In this document: piece after piece, positions 18,545-30,131 of the stretch | How the letters are laid out: every line of letters begins with the position of its first letter | How positions within the stretch are numbered: the stretch's first letter is position 1 | Translations under genes and position numbers: made by a program | Notes under the pieces: generated by a model | What the model saw: the letters and a program-made list of their open reading frames with translations, nothing else | Databases searched by the model: none | Told to the model about the DNA's origin: nothing | Assembly: GCA_018806915.1 (NCBI GenBank) | Contig: JAGKQI010000102.1 | Coordinates: 248,001-312,000, forward strand | DNA: 64,000 nucleotides | From: Phytophthora colocasiae | Lineage: Eukaryota; Oomycota; Peronosporomycetes; Peronosporales; Peronosporaceae | Direction of reading: 5' to 3'

Positions 18545-21500
18545 ATGGCAGCTTTACGTTCGCGAGTCTCCGTAACTGCTGAAGTCGTGGGCACTGGGTC
18601 TGATGGGACGGAACCATCGCTATTGTTTTCAGTTCAACACCATGGGCAGTACAGTGCCGATGTGAAGGTGTTAAAGAGATACTTGTTTAACTGTGGAGAA
18701 GGAACACAACGTCTGGCAGGAGAGAATGGCATTAAGCTCAGTTCACTGGACGCCATGTACTTCACTCGCTTCGATATCAAGGTGCGGTTGCGATACAGTA
18801 AATTTGAAATGATGTCAGCTTGATTATGATACTGTTGATGTTATTTCCAGTCAGTTAGCGGTGTCCCTGGTGTGATTTTCGCTCTTGGCTCGTTCGGCAC
18901 TGCAACTTTGAAACTTCATGGACCCGTCGGGATTCGAGGGTTCCTCAGTGCTATCCGGAGTTTCGTGAGGCGGAAATATCCTCAGATCCAATGTATTGAG
19001 ATCACTGATGGCAATGAACAACTAACCGTGGAACGCGATGCAGCACGTGAGATTGGTGACCAGATTGAGTATGAGAATTGGGATGAAGGAACAGAACAGA
19101 GCGATCAACATGCTGTGATCATTCCAGTTAAGCTTGGCTGCAGTGGATCCTCACATCACGGTCATGTGAAACCCAATAGTTGCATATTGTGTGAGAAGAA
19201 CTCACCAAAACGAAGCGATGAAGACATTAGCAGCAGCACAATGTCTACACTTAGTACCACAAGGCTTGAACGTTTGAATGGAGACGAAAGTGTCGAGCAT
19301 ATGCAATTCCGGGAGTGGCTTGTCCAATACTACACAGAAAAGGTTCCGGCAAAGCTTCCCTACGTCGATGTCGTTCTGAATCGGTACCGAGGACAGTATG
19401 ATGACTTGAAAGCCCAATTGCATGCAAAGTACGGCGAGTTGCCTAGCAACGTAAGTCGGTCTACTCAAGATTCTGTTTTAGATCCAGAAGCATCATCTGA
19501 CAGTGACAGTGGCGTCAACGCTAACACTGTAGTCGACTACGCAAATACGCCACTTGATAGAACGTGGTTGGAAAAGTTTTACGCAGCACATCAACCCGAA
19601 AAGGTTGTCCATATTGACCGAGTGCTTCGTCAGTTCTCAGACCGAGAAGATACGCTAAAGCAAATGCTTCTGAAGAAATATGCGCAAGACACAGAGACTG
19701 AAGCACAGAACAAATATAAGCCGAGGAAAAAGAGGAAGGTGAAAGAATCAAGCGATGTTGAACAGGAAAAGCCAACGGTTGATCCAATTCCCAAGCTTTA
19801 TACAAGCGCCGAAGACCCAGGCGAGATCCCATTGGAAGACAGTTCAAGCTCTCTTTGCTACGTTCTGCAGTGAGTTTTTTTTTTTATAAAACCTGGATAC
19901 CAAGCTCTTACTAACCCACTGCTTGAAAACGGATAGATTCCTGTACGCACCGTACCCAGTGATATGGATTATTGATTGTCGATCATCGGATCAAATCGAG
20001 GACTTGGAACGCAAATTTTCAGCCATGGCAAAGGAATCGGCTCCCTTCTGCGATTCTCACTTGCCTTCACTTGTGATGCATTTGAGCCCAGGATACGTTC
20101 AAGCTTTGCCTAGGTAAGAACATTATATTTCTAAGTGGATGTCATAGTTTTACTAACTATTAATGGTTTATGGTGCTGTCAGATACAAGCAGTGGATTGC
20201 GAGTCTCATAAGATCTTCTTTGAAGCCAGAACAATTGGTTTTCAATGCTGCAGCTCTGCAAAAAGTAGAGGGTGGCGCGTTTAGTTACGCCTTTGTTTCC
20301 TCGGCTAAGGTTGCAGTACAACGGGAAATTCAGATCCGAAATGCAGCTACCAAAACGGTGCCGATGCCAAGACAACCAAAACTGACCGCCATACACGATC
20401 TTGCTACGTTTTTGGAGGAATCATCCTGGTCACCAGAGACTCCATGCCAACGGAAAATCGTACAGCTCGTCGACACAAGCGAAATTGAAGCCCACGTTGC
20501 TCAGAGCAAGTTGCAGTTTTGCCTGTTAAGTCCAACTTCCGCACAGCTGGGATTTAACTATGAACGCACTGGGTGGCATTTAAAAGCTGACGCGTCCGAA
20601 GACGAAAATGACGGAGACATCACTAGAAATCCAATGGATAACTCGTCGTCCATTTCGGTTTCCAGTTTGATCCGACCACCAAGAAACCAAGTGGATTTGC
20701 CTTCGTCCAAGAAGCTCATAGTCCTCGGAACAGGAAGTGCAGCTCCTTCTAAGCTTCGTTCGAGCAGTGGAATGTATTTAGAACTATCAGGCACCAACTC
20801 GGCTGGTGTGGACAGTATGCTTGTGGATTGCGGTGAAGCAACGTTTGGGCAACTATGGCGCCAATTTGGCAGTGATGTCTCTGAACGAATCGGTGGTTTG
20901 AGGTGCATCTGGATCAGTCACAACCATGCGGACCACCATTGTGGGTTAGTTCGAGTGCTTTACGAGTACTGGAATTTCCAAGCGCATCGAAAGGATGGCA
21001 AACTTCCGCGGCCGCTTATCGTAGTAGCGCCACAGTCAGTGCTGTCTTACGTGGAGAGTTGGTTACCGCAGTTTCTCCGAAACGATACTGATCAACGTTT
21101 GATCCATTTAGCGACTTGCTCTGATTTCAACAATCCGGATCATCCAGTACGACACCAGCTCTTGACAGAGATCGGATATGCAGTATCAAGCATAACGAGT
21201 GTGCGCGTGTTCCACTGCTACGATTCATACGGGCTTGTGCTGACTCTGAACGGTGGCAAGAAGCTTGTGTACTCTGGAGACACCAAGCCGTGCAATGATC
21301 TCGTTTTAGCTGGTAAGCTACTGTAGTGTTACCCCCCCCCCCAGGCGTGCACTTGATCACTAACTGTGGAGTTGTTGCTGTAGGTATGGGTGCTGAGTTG
21401 CTGATCCATGAGGCAACGTTTGATGATTCGATGGAGCAGGACGCAGTCATGAAGAAACATAGCACTGTTGGCCAAGCTTTGGAAATTGCACGACGAATGC

Positions 21501-21628
21501 GGGCACGGCAGGTTGTGCTGACGCATTTCAGCCAGAGATATCCATCTCTCCCTCCGCCGGTATCAAACAGCAGTATGGATAATGTGTTGTGTGCGTACGA
21601 TGGATTCATACATCCGATGCCGTTCTAA
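18545..21628 (+). CDS. tRNase Z, long form (ELAC2-like)
   Basis: Five exons (18545-18781, 18851-19869, 19937-20113, 20183-21312, 21384-21628) join to 935 residues. The N-terminal half is a degenerate metallo-beta-lactamase copy (YLFNCGEGTQRL, LGSFGTATLKLHGP). The C-terminal half is catalytic: LGTGSAAPSKLRSSSG, then SHNHADHH at about 723-730, VYSGDTKPC, and a final HFSQRYP. The enzyme removes the 3' trailer of precursor tRNAs in nucleus and/or mitochondria. Unusually, the N-terminal half contains two copies of a ~43-residue motif (about 232-274 and 316-356; pattern WL..(Y/F)Y....P.K...(V/I)D.VL) followed by a basic stretch KPRKKRKVK that could be a nuclear signal. One GT-AG intron ends close to a run of nine Cs. 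Confidence 0.94.
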
Positions 21629-21732
21629 ACATTTTGCTAGTTGGTCATAGTGCAAATACAACATTTGCAATCATTTCAAACGTTGACATGCCAAAAGCAA
21701 TGACACACTACTACTGTACTAGTAGCTGTTAC

Positions 21733-22226
21733 CAGGGGTTCCGAAAAATAAAGCGCATCAAAAATAAAGGGCCCTAAACTCTTTGGAATTATTTATTACC
21801 GAGATAGCTGCTTTTGACAAAAATATTTACGGTGTTAGACCAAATCTTTCAATAATTTATTTGGCAGAAACAGTCACGTACCCGCTGGTCCGGGCTACGT
21901 CGAACAAGGTTGAGAGACTGTTTAGTACAGCTCGTGCTATGCTGGGGCATGAGCGCCAGGCACTGACGCCATTTGCCATCGAGATGTTCCTCTTTTTGAA
22001 GACAAACGCGCAGTACTGGGACGTTCAAGTCGTTGACAGATGCGTCTAGCTGACTCAGTGTAACAACGCTGTAAAAAGGAGATTCTCCTTACTTGTATTG
22101 CGCCTTTATTGATTTCTCTATCTTTCTCTAACAATATTTTATTGTACAACAGCGTCCTGCTCGCACCCGTGATTTATTCCAGCTACCTCAGTTCCATTCT
22201 GAAAAATTTTATTATGGGAACCCCTG
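21733..22226. mobile_element. Internally deleted hAT element (494 bp)
   Basis: Terminal inverted repeats CAGGGGTTCC...GGAACCCCTG lie at 21733-21742 and 22217-22226, and a perfect 8-bp target duplication GCTGTTAC lies at 21725-21732 and 22227-22234. These are hAT hallmarks. The interior keeps only the C-terminal part of a transposase, so the copy is non-autonomous. It landed about 100 bp downstream of the tRNase Z stop. Confidence 0.93.
21783..22049 (+). pseudogene. hAT transposase C-terminal (dimerisation) fragment
   Basis: An 88-codon frame with YPLVRATSNKVERLFSTARAM, matching the pattern of the hAT dimerisation domain (S..ER.FS.A). The catalytic part is absent. It is complete at its own stop codon but has no natural start, so it is treated as a gene fragment. 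Confidence 0.85.
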
Positions 22227-22234
22227 GCTGTTAC

Positions 22235-22738
22235 CTGTAAATAGAGATGGCAAGGTCAATCCCATGATCATCAGTGAGACTTCCGACCCACAAACCATGT
22301 TCACGCGATCTCTAGTGCATCTTGCCTGTTGCCTCACGCCATTTAGTGAAGCATTGGTCTGGACTCGAGATCAATGCTACCAGTAGTACTAATACTGTGA
22401 AGCAAGGTAGTATGCAACAAACTGTCTTGAATCTTTGGCTTGAAGCCGGGCGTGAATGCAAATTCATGCAACCGCAAAACGGATGGCGCTGGTCAGATGA
22501 TGGTACAGCTGCTTTTGTGATTTCGTAATGACATTGAAATCCATAATTTATAACCTATCCTCAAGCCTAGTACTCAAATACTCCGAGATACAAATCGATC
22601 CTTTATAATAAATAACCTTATATATTAACTACATCAACTTTGTACGAATCAATTATTCCTGGTCAGAGTCAATTTCAAAACCTTTTCCCGATTCTGCTCT
22701 GTTGCACGCAAGGCATTCCTTAATTCCCTACTTCGTCA
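22235..22738. other. Intergenic
   Basis: About 500 bp of AT-rich sequence. A 68-codon frame at 22322-22528 has no recognisable features. The right part is the presumed promoter of the TTD14-like gene. Confidence 0.4.
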
Positions 22739-24373
22739 ATGAGCATGGGCAAAGGCAAGATGTGGTCACAGGACCGCTCCATGTCTGCGGGCGAGTCGCC
22801 ACCACCGCTGCTAAGTCCACTTCAGTCTGGCCAAAAGGATATTGCGCCAATCTACAAGTTCGTACTAACGGGCGGCCCATGCGCCGGAAAGACCACGTCA
22901 CTTGACCGCCTCTCGACCTTCTTTCGTGACCGCGGTTTCAGAGTGTATGTCGTTCCTGAGGCCTCGACGCTGTTGCAAACCGGTGGCGCATTCTTCCTGT
23001 ACGTGGCAAAATGTCCCTGTCGCTTTAGGCTATTATGATGAGCTAATCGTTGTTTTTCCAATAATTTGTGCAGTGACCTCAAAGAGAAGGACATTCTCAA
23101 TTTCCAATGGCAAATTCTCAATCTCCAGATTTCGCTTGAAGATTCATTTTACTCACTGGCTCAGGACAGTGGCAAACCATGTGTGATTCTCTGTGACCGT
23201 GGAGTAATGGACGGCTCAGCCTATATGACCCCAGAGCAATGGGAAGAGCTCAAGCTGGAGCACGACCTGGACACTGTCACCCTCCGAGACACGTACGTTT
23301 AAGCACGATTTAAAGTGTTGGAATTAGTGCTGCCACTCACTTTTTCACATATCGATGCAGTCGCTACATTGCCATTTTCCACTTGGTTACTGCCGCTGAC
23401 GGTGCTGAGAAATTCTACTCGCTGGATAACAATGGCATTCGCATTGAGTCGATTGAGCAAGCCCTGGCTATTGATAAACGCACGTGTCGTGCCTGGATCG
23501 GTCATCCAAAGCTTTACGTGTTTGGTAAGAAACTGCTTTTCTTGCATTCAATGCAACCCACTCTGGTGAATATTTCTTTTTGCATCGAACTAACATGTAT
23601 ATTTTTTGTGTTAATTAGACAACTCAACCACGTTCGAGGGAAAGATGCAACGTCTTGTGGACACTGCGGCCGGCTTGTGTGGTATCCCCACGACTGTCAA
23701 GGCATCCCGGAAGTATTTGCTTGCCAAGACTCCGATTGAGATCCCGTTCCACCACGAAGACTTTGAGGTGGAAAAGGTGTATCTGAAGCCCGAAGCTGCC
23801 AGTCCGTATTTCAGTCTTCTTTCAAGACAAAGATTAATCAGTACTAATTGCACCTCTCCATGATTACAGAAACGAGCAAGGACTATTCGTTCGTGCGTTG
23901 CCGTTCACAGTATGGCATCCCTGCTTACGGTATGACCACTGTTCGTTACCTGGACACTGGCGACGCGTACGTTTTCATGCTATCCGCTTCGTATTTTTTT
24001 CATGCTATACTAACGTTTTTACCTTTTGACGAGTAGGGTGCACTTGAAGCGTGTTCTCAGTGCACGCGAGTACTCGTACGCTGTAAGGCATCGAAATGAT
24101 CCCACTCGCAATGTGATCAAACAGCAACGCATGTGCTTTCTGTACGCGAATCAATCGTTTCAGATCCACGTCTACAAAGAGCCTTCCGATGTTGCGGGGC
24201 TTGCGGTGCTGCATGTTCAGGCATCTTGTGAGAATGATCAGGACATTGTGATGCCATCGTTCCTCAACATTGAGAAGGAGTTGCCCGATACTGACGAGAC
24301 AATGTCGGCCTACAACGTGTCGAAGAAGGATCTTTTAGGTGAACTTGAGAGGAAGGAGTCGGCTGAAGTGTAG
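22739..24373 (+). CDS. TTD14-like P-loop (AAA_28) and CYTH-like protein
   Basis: Six exons (22739-22998, 23074-23292, 23361-23524, 23619-23801, 23870-23966, 24037-24373) join to 419 residues. A Walker A motif GGPCAGKTT sits at 45-53, followed by VVPEASTLL, ILCDRGVMDGSAYM and the lid region, as in the AAA_28 nucleotide-binding domain. From about residue 225 the pattern EIPFHHEDFEVEKVYL, SFVRCRSQYG, and later paired basic residues fit a CYTH-type tunnel fold. The animal protein of this layout (translocation defective protein 14) binds GTP and phosphoinositides and is needed for TRPL channel traffic; the oomycete role is unknown. The fourth intron uses a less usual GTCCGT donor, but only that choice keeps the frame. 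Confidence 0.85.
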
Positions 24374-25167
24374 GTGTGGACATGTCCACTACAACTACAG
24401 TAGACTCGCAAGCTGCTTGGTTTGATAGTAACGAGTATCATCCATGCCACAGAAGTAGCACCTTGCTTTATTCACATGAAGATCAACAAAAACTAGTGGA
24501 GGGTTTTGAACGTAGTGAGAAAGGTTAGGAGGATACACATGGGAGCGTTGTATTGACTATCAACCCCTGTTTGAATCGACGTAGTATTGCATTTACCAAG
24601 ACCACAAGAAGCACCACCCCATCAAGTTCGACGACCAAGCATCCCCGGCCCTGTCGGCGGCGACGCTGTTACGGACCCACGTCTCGAGAGGTGACACGAC
24701 ATTCGCCTCCGGCATGCACCAGACGATTTCCTTCTAGTCAAGTTGCTGTCGACCCATTACAACAACGTGCTTCTGCTGCCAATTCAGACGACGGCAGACG
24801 CGTAGTGGATGGAAGTAGCATCAGACGCTACTCTCGAGTCTACCTCGGATGAAGACCAAGTCCTGCCCAAGAAGAGGAAGACTCGCAGCCGAGACGGGAA
24901 CGCTGCCAACGAACATGGAGAGAATTATGCTAGCATAGTTCTCTCCTATCGGCGAAGCCTTCGTCGAGGAGACCTGTCAGACTACTGACGTTATACTACG
25001 TAGTAGGTCCAACAGTATCTACATGTAGGCTAGCTATTGCAATTGTTGTAGTTGGTTAACTAGGTAGACTCGGGCGAAACAGTAACTAGCGGCATGGAAA
25101 CTAAGCTGCCCCGAAGAATGCTGTACACAGTATTTATTCTCCCGAGTTCACTTCACTTCGTACACAC
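24374..25167. other. Intergenic with decayed coding-like sequence
   Basis: At about 24580-24980 (plus) three short frames, each with coding-like composition, follow one another: one starting YQDHKKHHPIKFDDQ, one with LLSTHYNNVLLLPIQ, and one from an ATG at 24808 with a basic patch LPKKRKTRSR. Stops and shifts separate them, so this may be an eroded gene or transposon piece. No domain is recognised. Confidence 0.35.
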
Positions 25168-26877
25168 TTAGAGATGGGGTAAGGGGAGAAACTTGTCGAC
25201 CTGCGCTTCAGGAACACCTCGCTGAAGAAGGTCATGCCGCTCCCGGAGCAATGTCGCAATGCGCACGATTTCGTTCGTTGATGGAGATCGTACGGGCGAC
25301 GGTGGCTGCTGAGCAGTTGGTGCGACGATGGGCTTCACCTTGGCACGTTTGTCCTGCTCATCCTCAGTTTCACTGTCAGAAGCAGCTGAAATACAATTCT
25401 CGTTAGAATTGCCGGCGTCAAGGGTGGTGCTCGTTTCGAGCGCGATGGCTGATTCAAGCGTGCTAGCAGGTTCAAGTACGAATGGGTTGGATGTATCAAG
25501 AATGCTGGTGACTGGCAGTTTGGTGGTGGCTTCAACCATCTCAACATCTCCAACTTCACGACTTTCGAGACTGCGGGACGTGTCAACTTGTGCTGTCAGA
25601 ATTCGAGCGGAATCAGCTTCGAACTCAGGACTCTTCACAGTATCCGTCACTGTCTCCCCATCACTCTCCATTTCATCATCACTCCCTTGCGAATCATCGC
25701 TGCTGTGCTCTCCATCAGCAGAACGCGGCGAGATTCTCGGCTCAAGGCCTTGCTTTTCTGCAAAGACCCTCCTGAGTGACGTGCCAAATTGATCAAATGC
25801 CGAGGACAGGCGTGCCTTCCCTCCTGCTTGCCGTTGAAGACTGTCAATTTTCACTCGAATGGCATGAATCGTACATCCCTGGTGCCCAGCAGCTTCAATC
25901 TTGCGTAACAACTTGATAAGCATTCTCCCTTTGTCTCCTTTCTTCCTCGTATGATAATAGTCGTAATAGTGGCGCTCCATCCACCCCACCAATAGCTCCA
26001 TAGCCGTAGGAGAACCAGGCAAAACCTGCTTCATCCAAGACAAGCGACTCGTTGGACTGCTACGAGTATGTTTCACAGAGGGTTTCGATGTCGTGACGAT
26101 CCCCACGCTGTTCACATTCAAAGCGTCAGTTTGGATACTGCTCCCATCAAGACCAGCATTTTGTCCTCCAGCAGCCCCATTTTCTTCTCCATCAGAATTG
26201 TCGTCACGCTCCTGGCCTGCGTCCCCCATCGTAAAAATCTCTTCAAGAACCGAGCCGAATTGCTCCCACGCTGCTGAGCGGCTCTTCTCGCCCTTGACTT
26301 CTCGATGCAACACATCAATCTTCGCACGAACGGTATTGACAGCACAATCTTGAATCCCAGCGTCCTTCATGTCCTTCACGAGCTCTTCGAGCATTCTCCC
26401 CTTCTCTCCCTTTCTACTTGATCGGGCGTAGGTAGCGTAGTTATTCTTGAGCCAATCCACGAGCACTTCCATGCCACTCAGGCCACCATAAGTTGAAGGC
26501 TCAAGCCAGGAAAGGCGATTGGTAGAGCGCTTCTGCGGACTCGGTAGAGCGGTAGAGCCGTCATTGTGACCGTTCTTGAACAACAGTGTCTGAAGACGCT
26601 CTCGGTAGGGTTGTAGATCCGTTGGTAGTTTGTGAGTTAGAGCACTGGCGTCGTGTACTACCTCCTGCAGGTAGCTTACGTAGTCCAAAATCTGGTCCAC
26701 TTCGCACTGAACACCACGCGCGTTCAAGTCTCGACAGAGAGGCTTTAGGACCTCTCGCTGGTGGCTGGACGCGTGGTACACGATGCCATTAACAGCGAAC
26801 CAGTCGACGAGGGTCTGCAGCGGCGTTGGGCCGTCGGGGGCTACGGGACGAAGCCAGTCGATGTCCAGTGCAGACAT
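25168..26877 (-). CDS. Three-repeat nuclear-type protein of an expanded family (function unknown)
   Basis: A single exon of 569 residues from MSALDIDWLRP. I chose this ATG because the upstream 35 codons (MIEYKAPTLL...) are unrelated to the repeat family. Three copies of an ~85-residue helical unit follow: consensus W(L/M)..V..G.......L..W...(N/H)...Y......KG.......L...+...G...C....+R.K+D.L.R, starting near residues 7, 124 and 277. The repeats alternate with acidic Ser-rich linkers. The C-terminus (EIVRIATLLRERHDLLQRGV, ending FLPLPHL) is shared with the two relatives at 29425-29992 and 30132-30779. The spacing of Trp and basic residues recalls SANT/Myb-like or MADF modules, which suggests DNA or protein binding, but I do not name a family. 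Confidence 0.75.
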   Translation of the reverse strand: MSALDIDWLRPVAPDGPTPLQTLVDWFAVNGIVYHASSHQREVLKPLCRDLNARGVQCEVDQILDYVSYLQEVVHDASALTHKLPTDLQPYRERLQTLLFKNGHNDGSTALPSPQKRSTNRLSWLEPSTYGGLSGMEVLVDWLKNNYATYARSSRKGEKGRMLEELVKDMKDAGIQDCAVNTVRAKIDVLHREVKGEKSRSAAWEQFGSVLEEIFTMGDAGQERDDNSDGEENGAAGGQNAGLDGSSIQTDALNVNSVGIVTTSKPSVKHTRSSPTSRLSWMKQVLPGSPTAMELLVGWMERHYYDYYHTRKKGDKGRMLIKLLRKIEAAGHQGCTIHAIRVKIDSLQRQAGGKARLSSAFDQFGTSLRRVFAEKQGLEPRISPRSADGEHSSDDSQGSDDEMESDGETVTDTVKSPEFEADSARILTAQVDTSRSLESREVGDVEMVEATTKLPVTSILDTSNPFVLEPASTLESAIALETSTTLDAGNSNENCISAASDSETEDEQDKRAKVKPIVAPTAQQPPSPVRSPSTNEIVRIATLLRERHDLLQRGVPEAQVDKFLPLPHL

Positions 26878-28070
26878 TAGGGAAGGCTTGGCTTGAATAA
26901 AAGGAGAAATGGAATCTGCGACTAGAGAAGGGACGGAAAATATAAGATGGAAAAGAAGGGTTGGAGCTTTATATTCAATCACAGCGCTTGATTTTACATG
27001 GAATTTATCGCTACGTAGCAGAAGATTCGACGCAAGAGACTTCGATTTGAAGACGTCATTCCCGACGTCTGCATTGCGTAATCCTAGATAAGAATCGAGG
27101 CGAGCACAAGTCCAGTGAACTTTATCGTAGGTGAAGATAAAGGCTTCTTCGACTTCGATTTTTTGGGAACTGGAGTTGGATCATATGGAGAGTGAGACGC
27201 TTAAAAAAGAAAGCCCGATATCATCGGCAAGAACACTTTTTAACTTCCTTCTCATTTATTTGTCTGTCTTCGCGTATAAAGGGCACGATCACGATATTCT
27301 TCAAGCGTTCATATTCACCCAACGTTAAATTCACTGGCATACACCGATCGACAGAATGCAACGACCACTTTCCCGCAGGTGCAAAGTCTGTTCGGCGCGT
27401 GTAGACTGGTTATGTGAGAGCGAATTAATATCGATTTTGGTAAAAGATAGAGAGCAGCTGTATATTGCACTAAAAATTGCACTAGTGACGGTTTAATGGA
27501 TTCCCAGGCTGAAATGGCACGCTTTATCGTAGCCAAGCGCTCTCCTTTCGCCGTCGTAGCAGTAGCTGTTGCTCTTGCGTAGCTTTGCGTTGGCTTAGCC
27601 CCTCTATAGCTTAAAAGGACACGTCGTTTTTCTTGTATTGTGTAGTGCATGCGGCGTTGTTTGGCTGGCGCGTACACCTCGTCAAGGAGGCCTGTGTGTG
27701 GCAACCTCCTTTGCTTCCTGCAATACTGTCGCGGGTGGTGGGGGCTGCGAGGACTCCTCGTCCGCTTCCTCCATTTTATCGAGGACCTCCGTTTTATCGA
27801 GTGGCTGGTGGAGTTTTATTTTAGCGATTGAACGCTGCATCGGGCAATTTGATTGGTTGATAACAAAATGTGCACACAATTTTATATCACAGGCGCCCTT
27901 TTTATATGGACGCTGCATTCTGTCGATCGGTGTATGTTCTCTTTGTGTTATTATTCGGTGAGTACCGAAAGCATGTTCTTCGATGTTGGTTCAAACACTC
28001 TGATAAATGTTTGTTGGTAAAAAGAAAACGAAATCCAGTTTGTAAAATACTGCGAAAGCGTCCTTGCAGC
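26878..28070. other. Intergenic, 1.2 kb
   Basis: No gene supported. AT-rich, with short ORFs lacking domains. The word TTTTATCGAG is repeated at about 27774 and 27791, and a GCTGCAT word recurs at 27832 and 27912. It must contain the promoter of the three-repeat gene and the 3' end of the LRR gene. Confidence 0.4.
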
Positions 28071-29354
28071 CTATTTCTTTGCTTTGTCTTTGCCTTTGGC
28101 AGGCTTTTTCTCAGCTTCGAGTTTCTCCAAGTATTTCTTGTTCTCAGCTTCCATTTTGAGCAAATGCTGCACCTCCTCGTCAGCGATGCGTTTGGCACGT
28201 TCCCATTCCTCAGCTTGGCGAATTTCAGCTCGTTTGCGAGCGTTTTCATCATGCCACTCATCATCTGCCACTCGCTTTGCTTCTTTTTCCTTCTCAATCT
28301 GTATGTGGCCTGCCTGTTCTTTGATTTCTTCCGTTAGTTGCTCACTTTTGGCCTCAGCGTGGAGAAATCGACCTTGATTCTTCTTTAACGAAGACATGAT
28401 ACTTACGAGATCGGACTGGTTCAAAGTGTTGCTAGCAATATCAACCGATATCAAAGTGGTGTTCTTCGCCAAAGAGTGTGCAAGTGCACGCCCAATTTCT
28501 GGTACAATGCCAGTGTTGAACAGGTTCAGGGAAGTTAAAGAAGTGTTGGTGACCAGCGCAGACGTGAAAGGATCCAAGTACGTGAATGCCACTGCTAAAT
28601 GAGGGGGAACCTTCGTAGGGGGCCCAATTTTCGAAGCTACAGCTCCAACGCTGCCATTTCCCGGCAACTCCTTTGGTAGTTGAAAAACTGGATTCGAATT
28701 CAGCATCAGTGACGACAGGACGGTGTTAATGCGAAGCGCCTCCACGATATGAAGTAGCGATACGATCGTGAGTTGGTTAAATCCGAGATCGAGCACCTGG
28801 AGTTTCTTGTTGACGGTCAACATATTCCCAATAGCCACACCAACGATGTCGCTAAGGTTGTTGTTGGATAGATCCAGTGAATTCACGTTTGTGTTGTTGC
28901 GCATCGCTCGCAAGAGTGCACAACAAGCCAATTGCGAGATTCCTCGCACCACTAAACGCTTCGGTGCTACGTTGGTCTCAATTTCACGGACAAAAGTTGC
29001 AGCTTTTGGTTCACGATCTAACGCCTCTCGTTCTAGTTCAATGGCGTTGCGCAAAGCATCCTGGTATACTTGTTTTGTCCGTTGCATCTCGATCTTTTGC
29101 ATGGTAGCATCGTACTCGATAGCAGCAGCATCATATTCTTCGTCATACAGTTCTTGCAGTGCTGCTAAACGCGAATTTGCGTCTCCCAGAGCGATGGAAT
29201 AGCTAGCAAACTGTCAGTATAGTAGGCAAAAGCTTTTTAGAACCGGTGGAACACTACACTATGAAATTAACAGTAAACGGACCTCTCCATGCAGGTCCTC
29301 TGGTGATAGCTCAAGAGCTAATCGACGCACAGGCGCTACCACAAATCGATCCAT
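28071..29354 (-). CDS. Leucine-rich-repeat protein with C-terminal coiled coil
   Basis: Two exons, 29283-29354 and 28071-29210, joined in phase 0 (GAG/gtccg ... tgacag/TTT), give 403 residues. Residues 30-90 form an acidic then Lys/Gln-rich helix; from about 100 to 280 there are ribonuclease-inhibitor-type LRRs (VNSLDLSNNNLSD, LQVLDLGFNQLT, LTSLNLFNTGI, LISVDIASNTL). The C-terminal 120 residues are a highly charged coiled coil (EKEKEAKRVADDEWHDENARKRAEI) ending in a Lys-rich tail. Such LRR plus coiled-coil proteins are common among axonemal proteins of flagellated protists, so a flagellar role is possible but unproven. The short first exon encodes MDRFVVAPVRRLALELS. Confidence 0.85.
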
Positions 29355-29424
29355 CTCGTTCACTGCCGGTCCGTTTCGAGATTGAACAACTTTATTTATC
29401 CTGAAAGCCTCTTTAGAACACTTT

Positions 29425-29992
29425 TTAAGGTAGTGGCAACATCTTGTTGATGATTTCCACTGCAACACCCTCTTCTTCAAGAGCGTGTCTTGCGCACAAC
29501 AATTCAAACCGCCGTCGTATTTCAGTCACGTCAAGCTCGGAGTTTGAAGGCAGAGCTCTGTGAAATCTGGTTGCAAATTTTCCTTCATTGGCAATGTGTG
29601 TCACTGGCCCGCTTTGAACGGTCAACTCGGTCCTTGATACTTGGATTGCCGCTGTTCACTGCAACATTTCTCCCTTCAGTAGCGAAAATGGTTGCTAGAG
29701 GCTGCTGATATTGCTGAAAAGCCCGGGAATGTCGATAATCTCCGGTTTTGCGAGCCTCTCTTCTTAAACTGTCGATCTTAGATCGAATGGCATGTACCGT
29801 ACAGTCTGGATATCCAGCATCTTTCATTCCTTGACAAAGTTCCTGGATCATCTCGCCTTTCGTGTTCGAGATGGAATACTTTGCGTAATGGCGACTAAGC
29901 CATATGACCAGTAGCTACATTGGGCTCAAAGCATCGGCAGAAACAGGTTCTAACCATGACAAGTGCGAACGCGAAGAACCGTGACGAGGCAT
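29425..29992 (-). pseudogene. Broken member of the repeat-domain family
   Basis: From an ATG at 29992 the frame encodes HLSWLEPVSADALSPM, then an in-frame TAG, then continues with the family pattern (GEMIQELCQGMKDAGYPDC, IRSKIDSLRRE). Near 29620 the reading frame shifts, and the family C-terminus (TEIRRRFELLCAR ... INKMLPLP) is read in another frame to the stop at 29425. One nonsense codon and one frameshift therefore break the gene. It has one repeat, like its intact neighbour at 30132-30779. Confidence 0.8.
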
Positions 29993-30131
29993 AGTTGTCG
30001 ATCGAACTACTGTGTTTCAAATGTACTTATGAAATGGAAAACTGAACACCTTAGGTTAGAAAACTTGCCGTTGACAATACTTTCTTTCAGACAGAATTCG
30101 TTCAACAAAACCGAGCCAAAATGAACGCAAA

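Noticed and set aside
27638..27961. A 107-codon ORF with hydrophobic stretches
   Set aside because: No homology pattern, no start context, and overlapping frames on the same strand are equally open.
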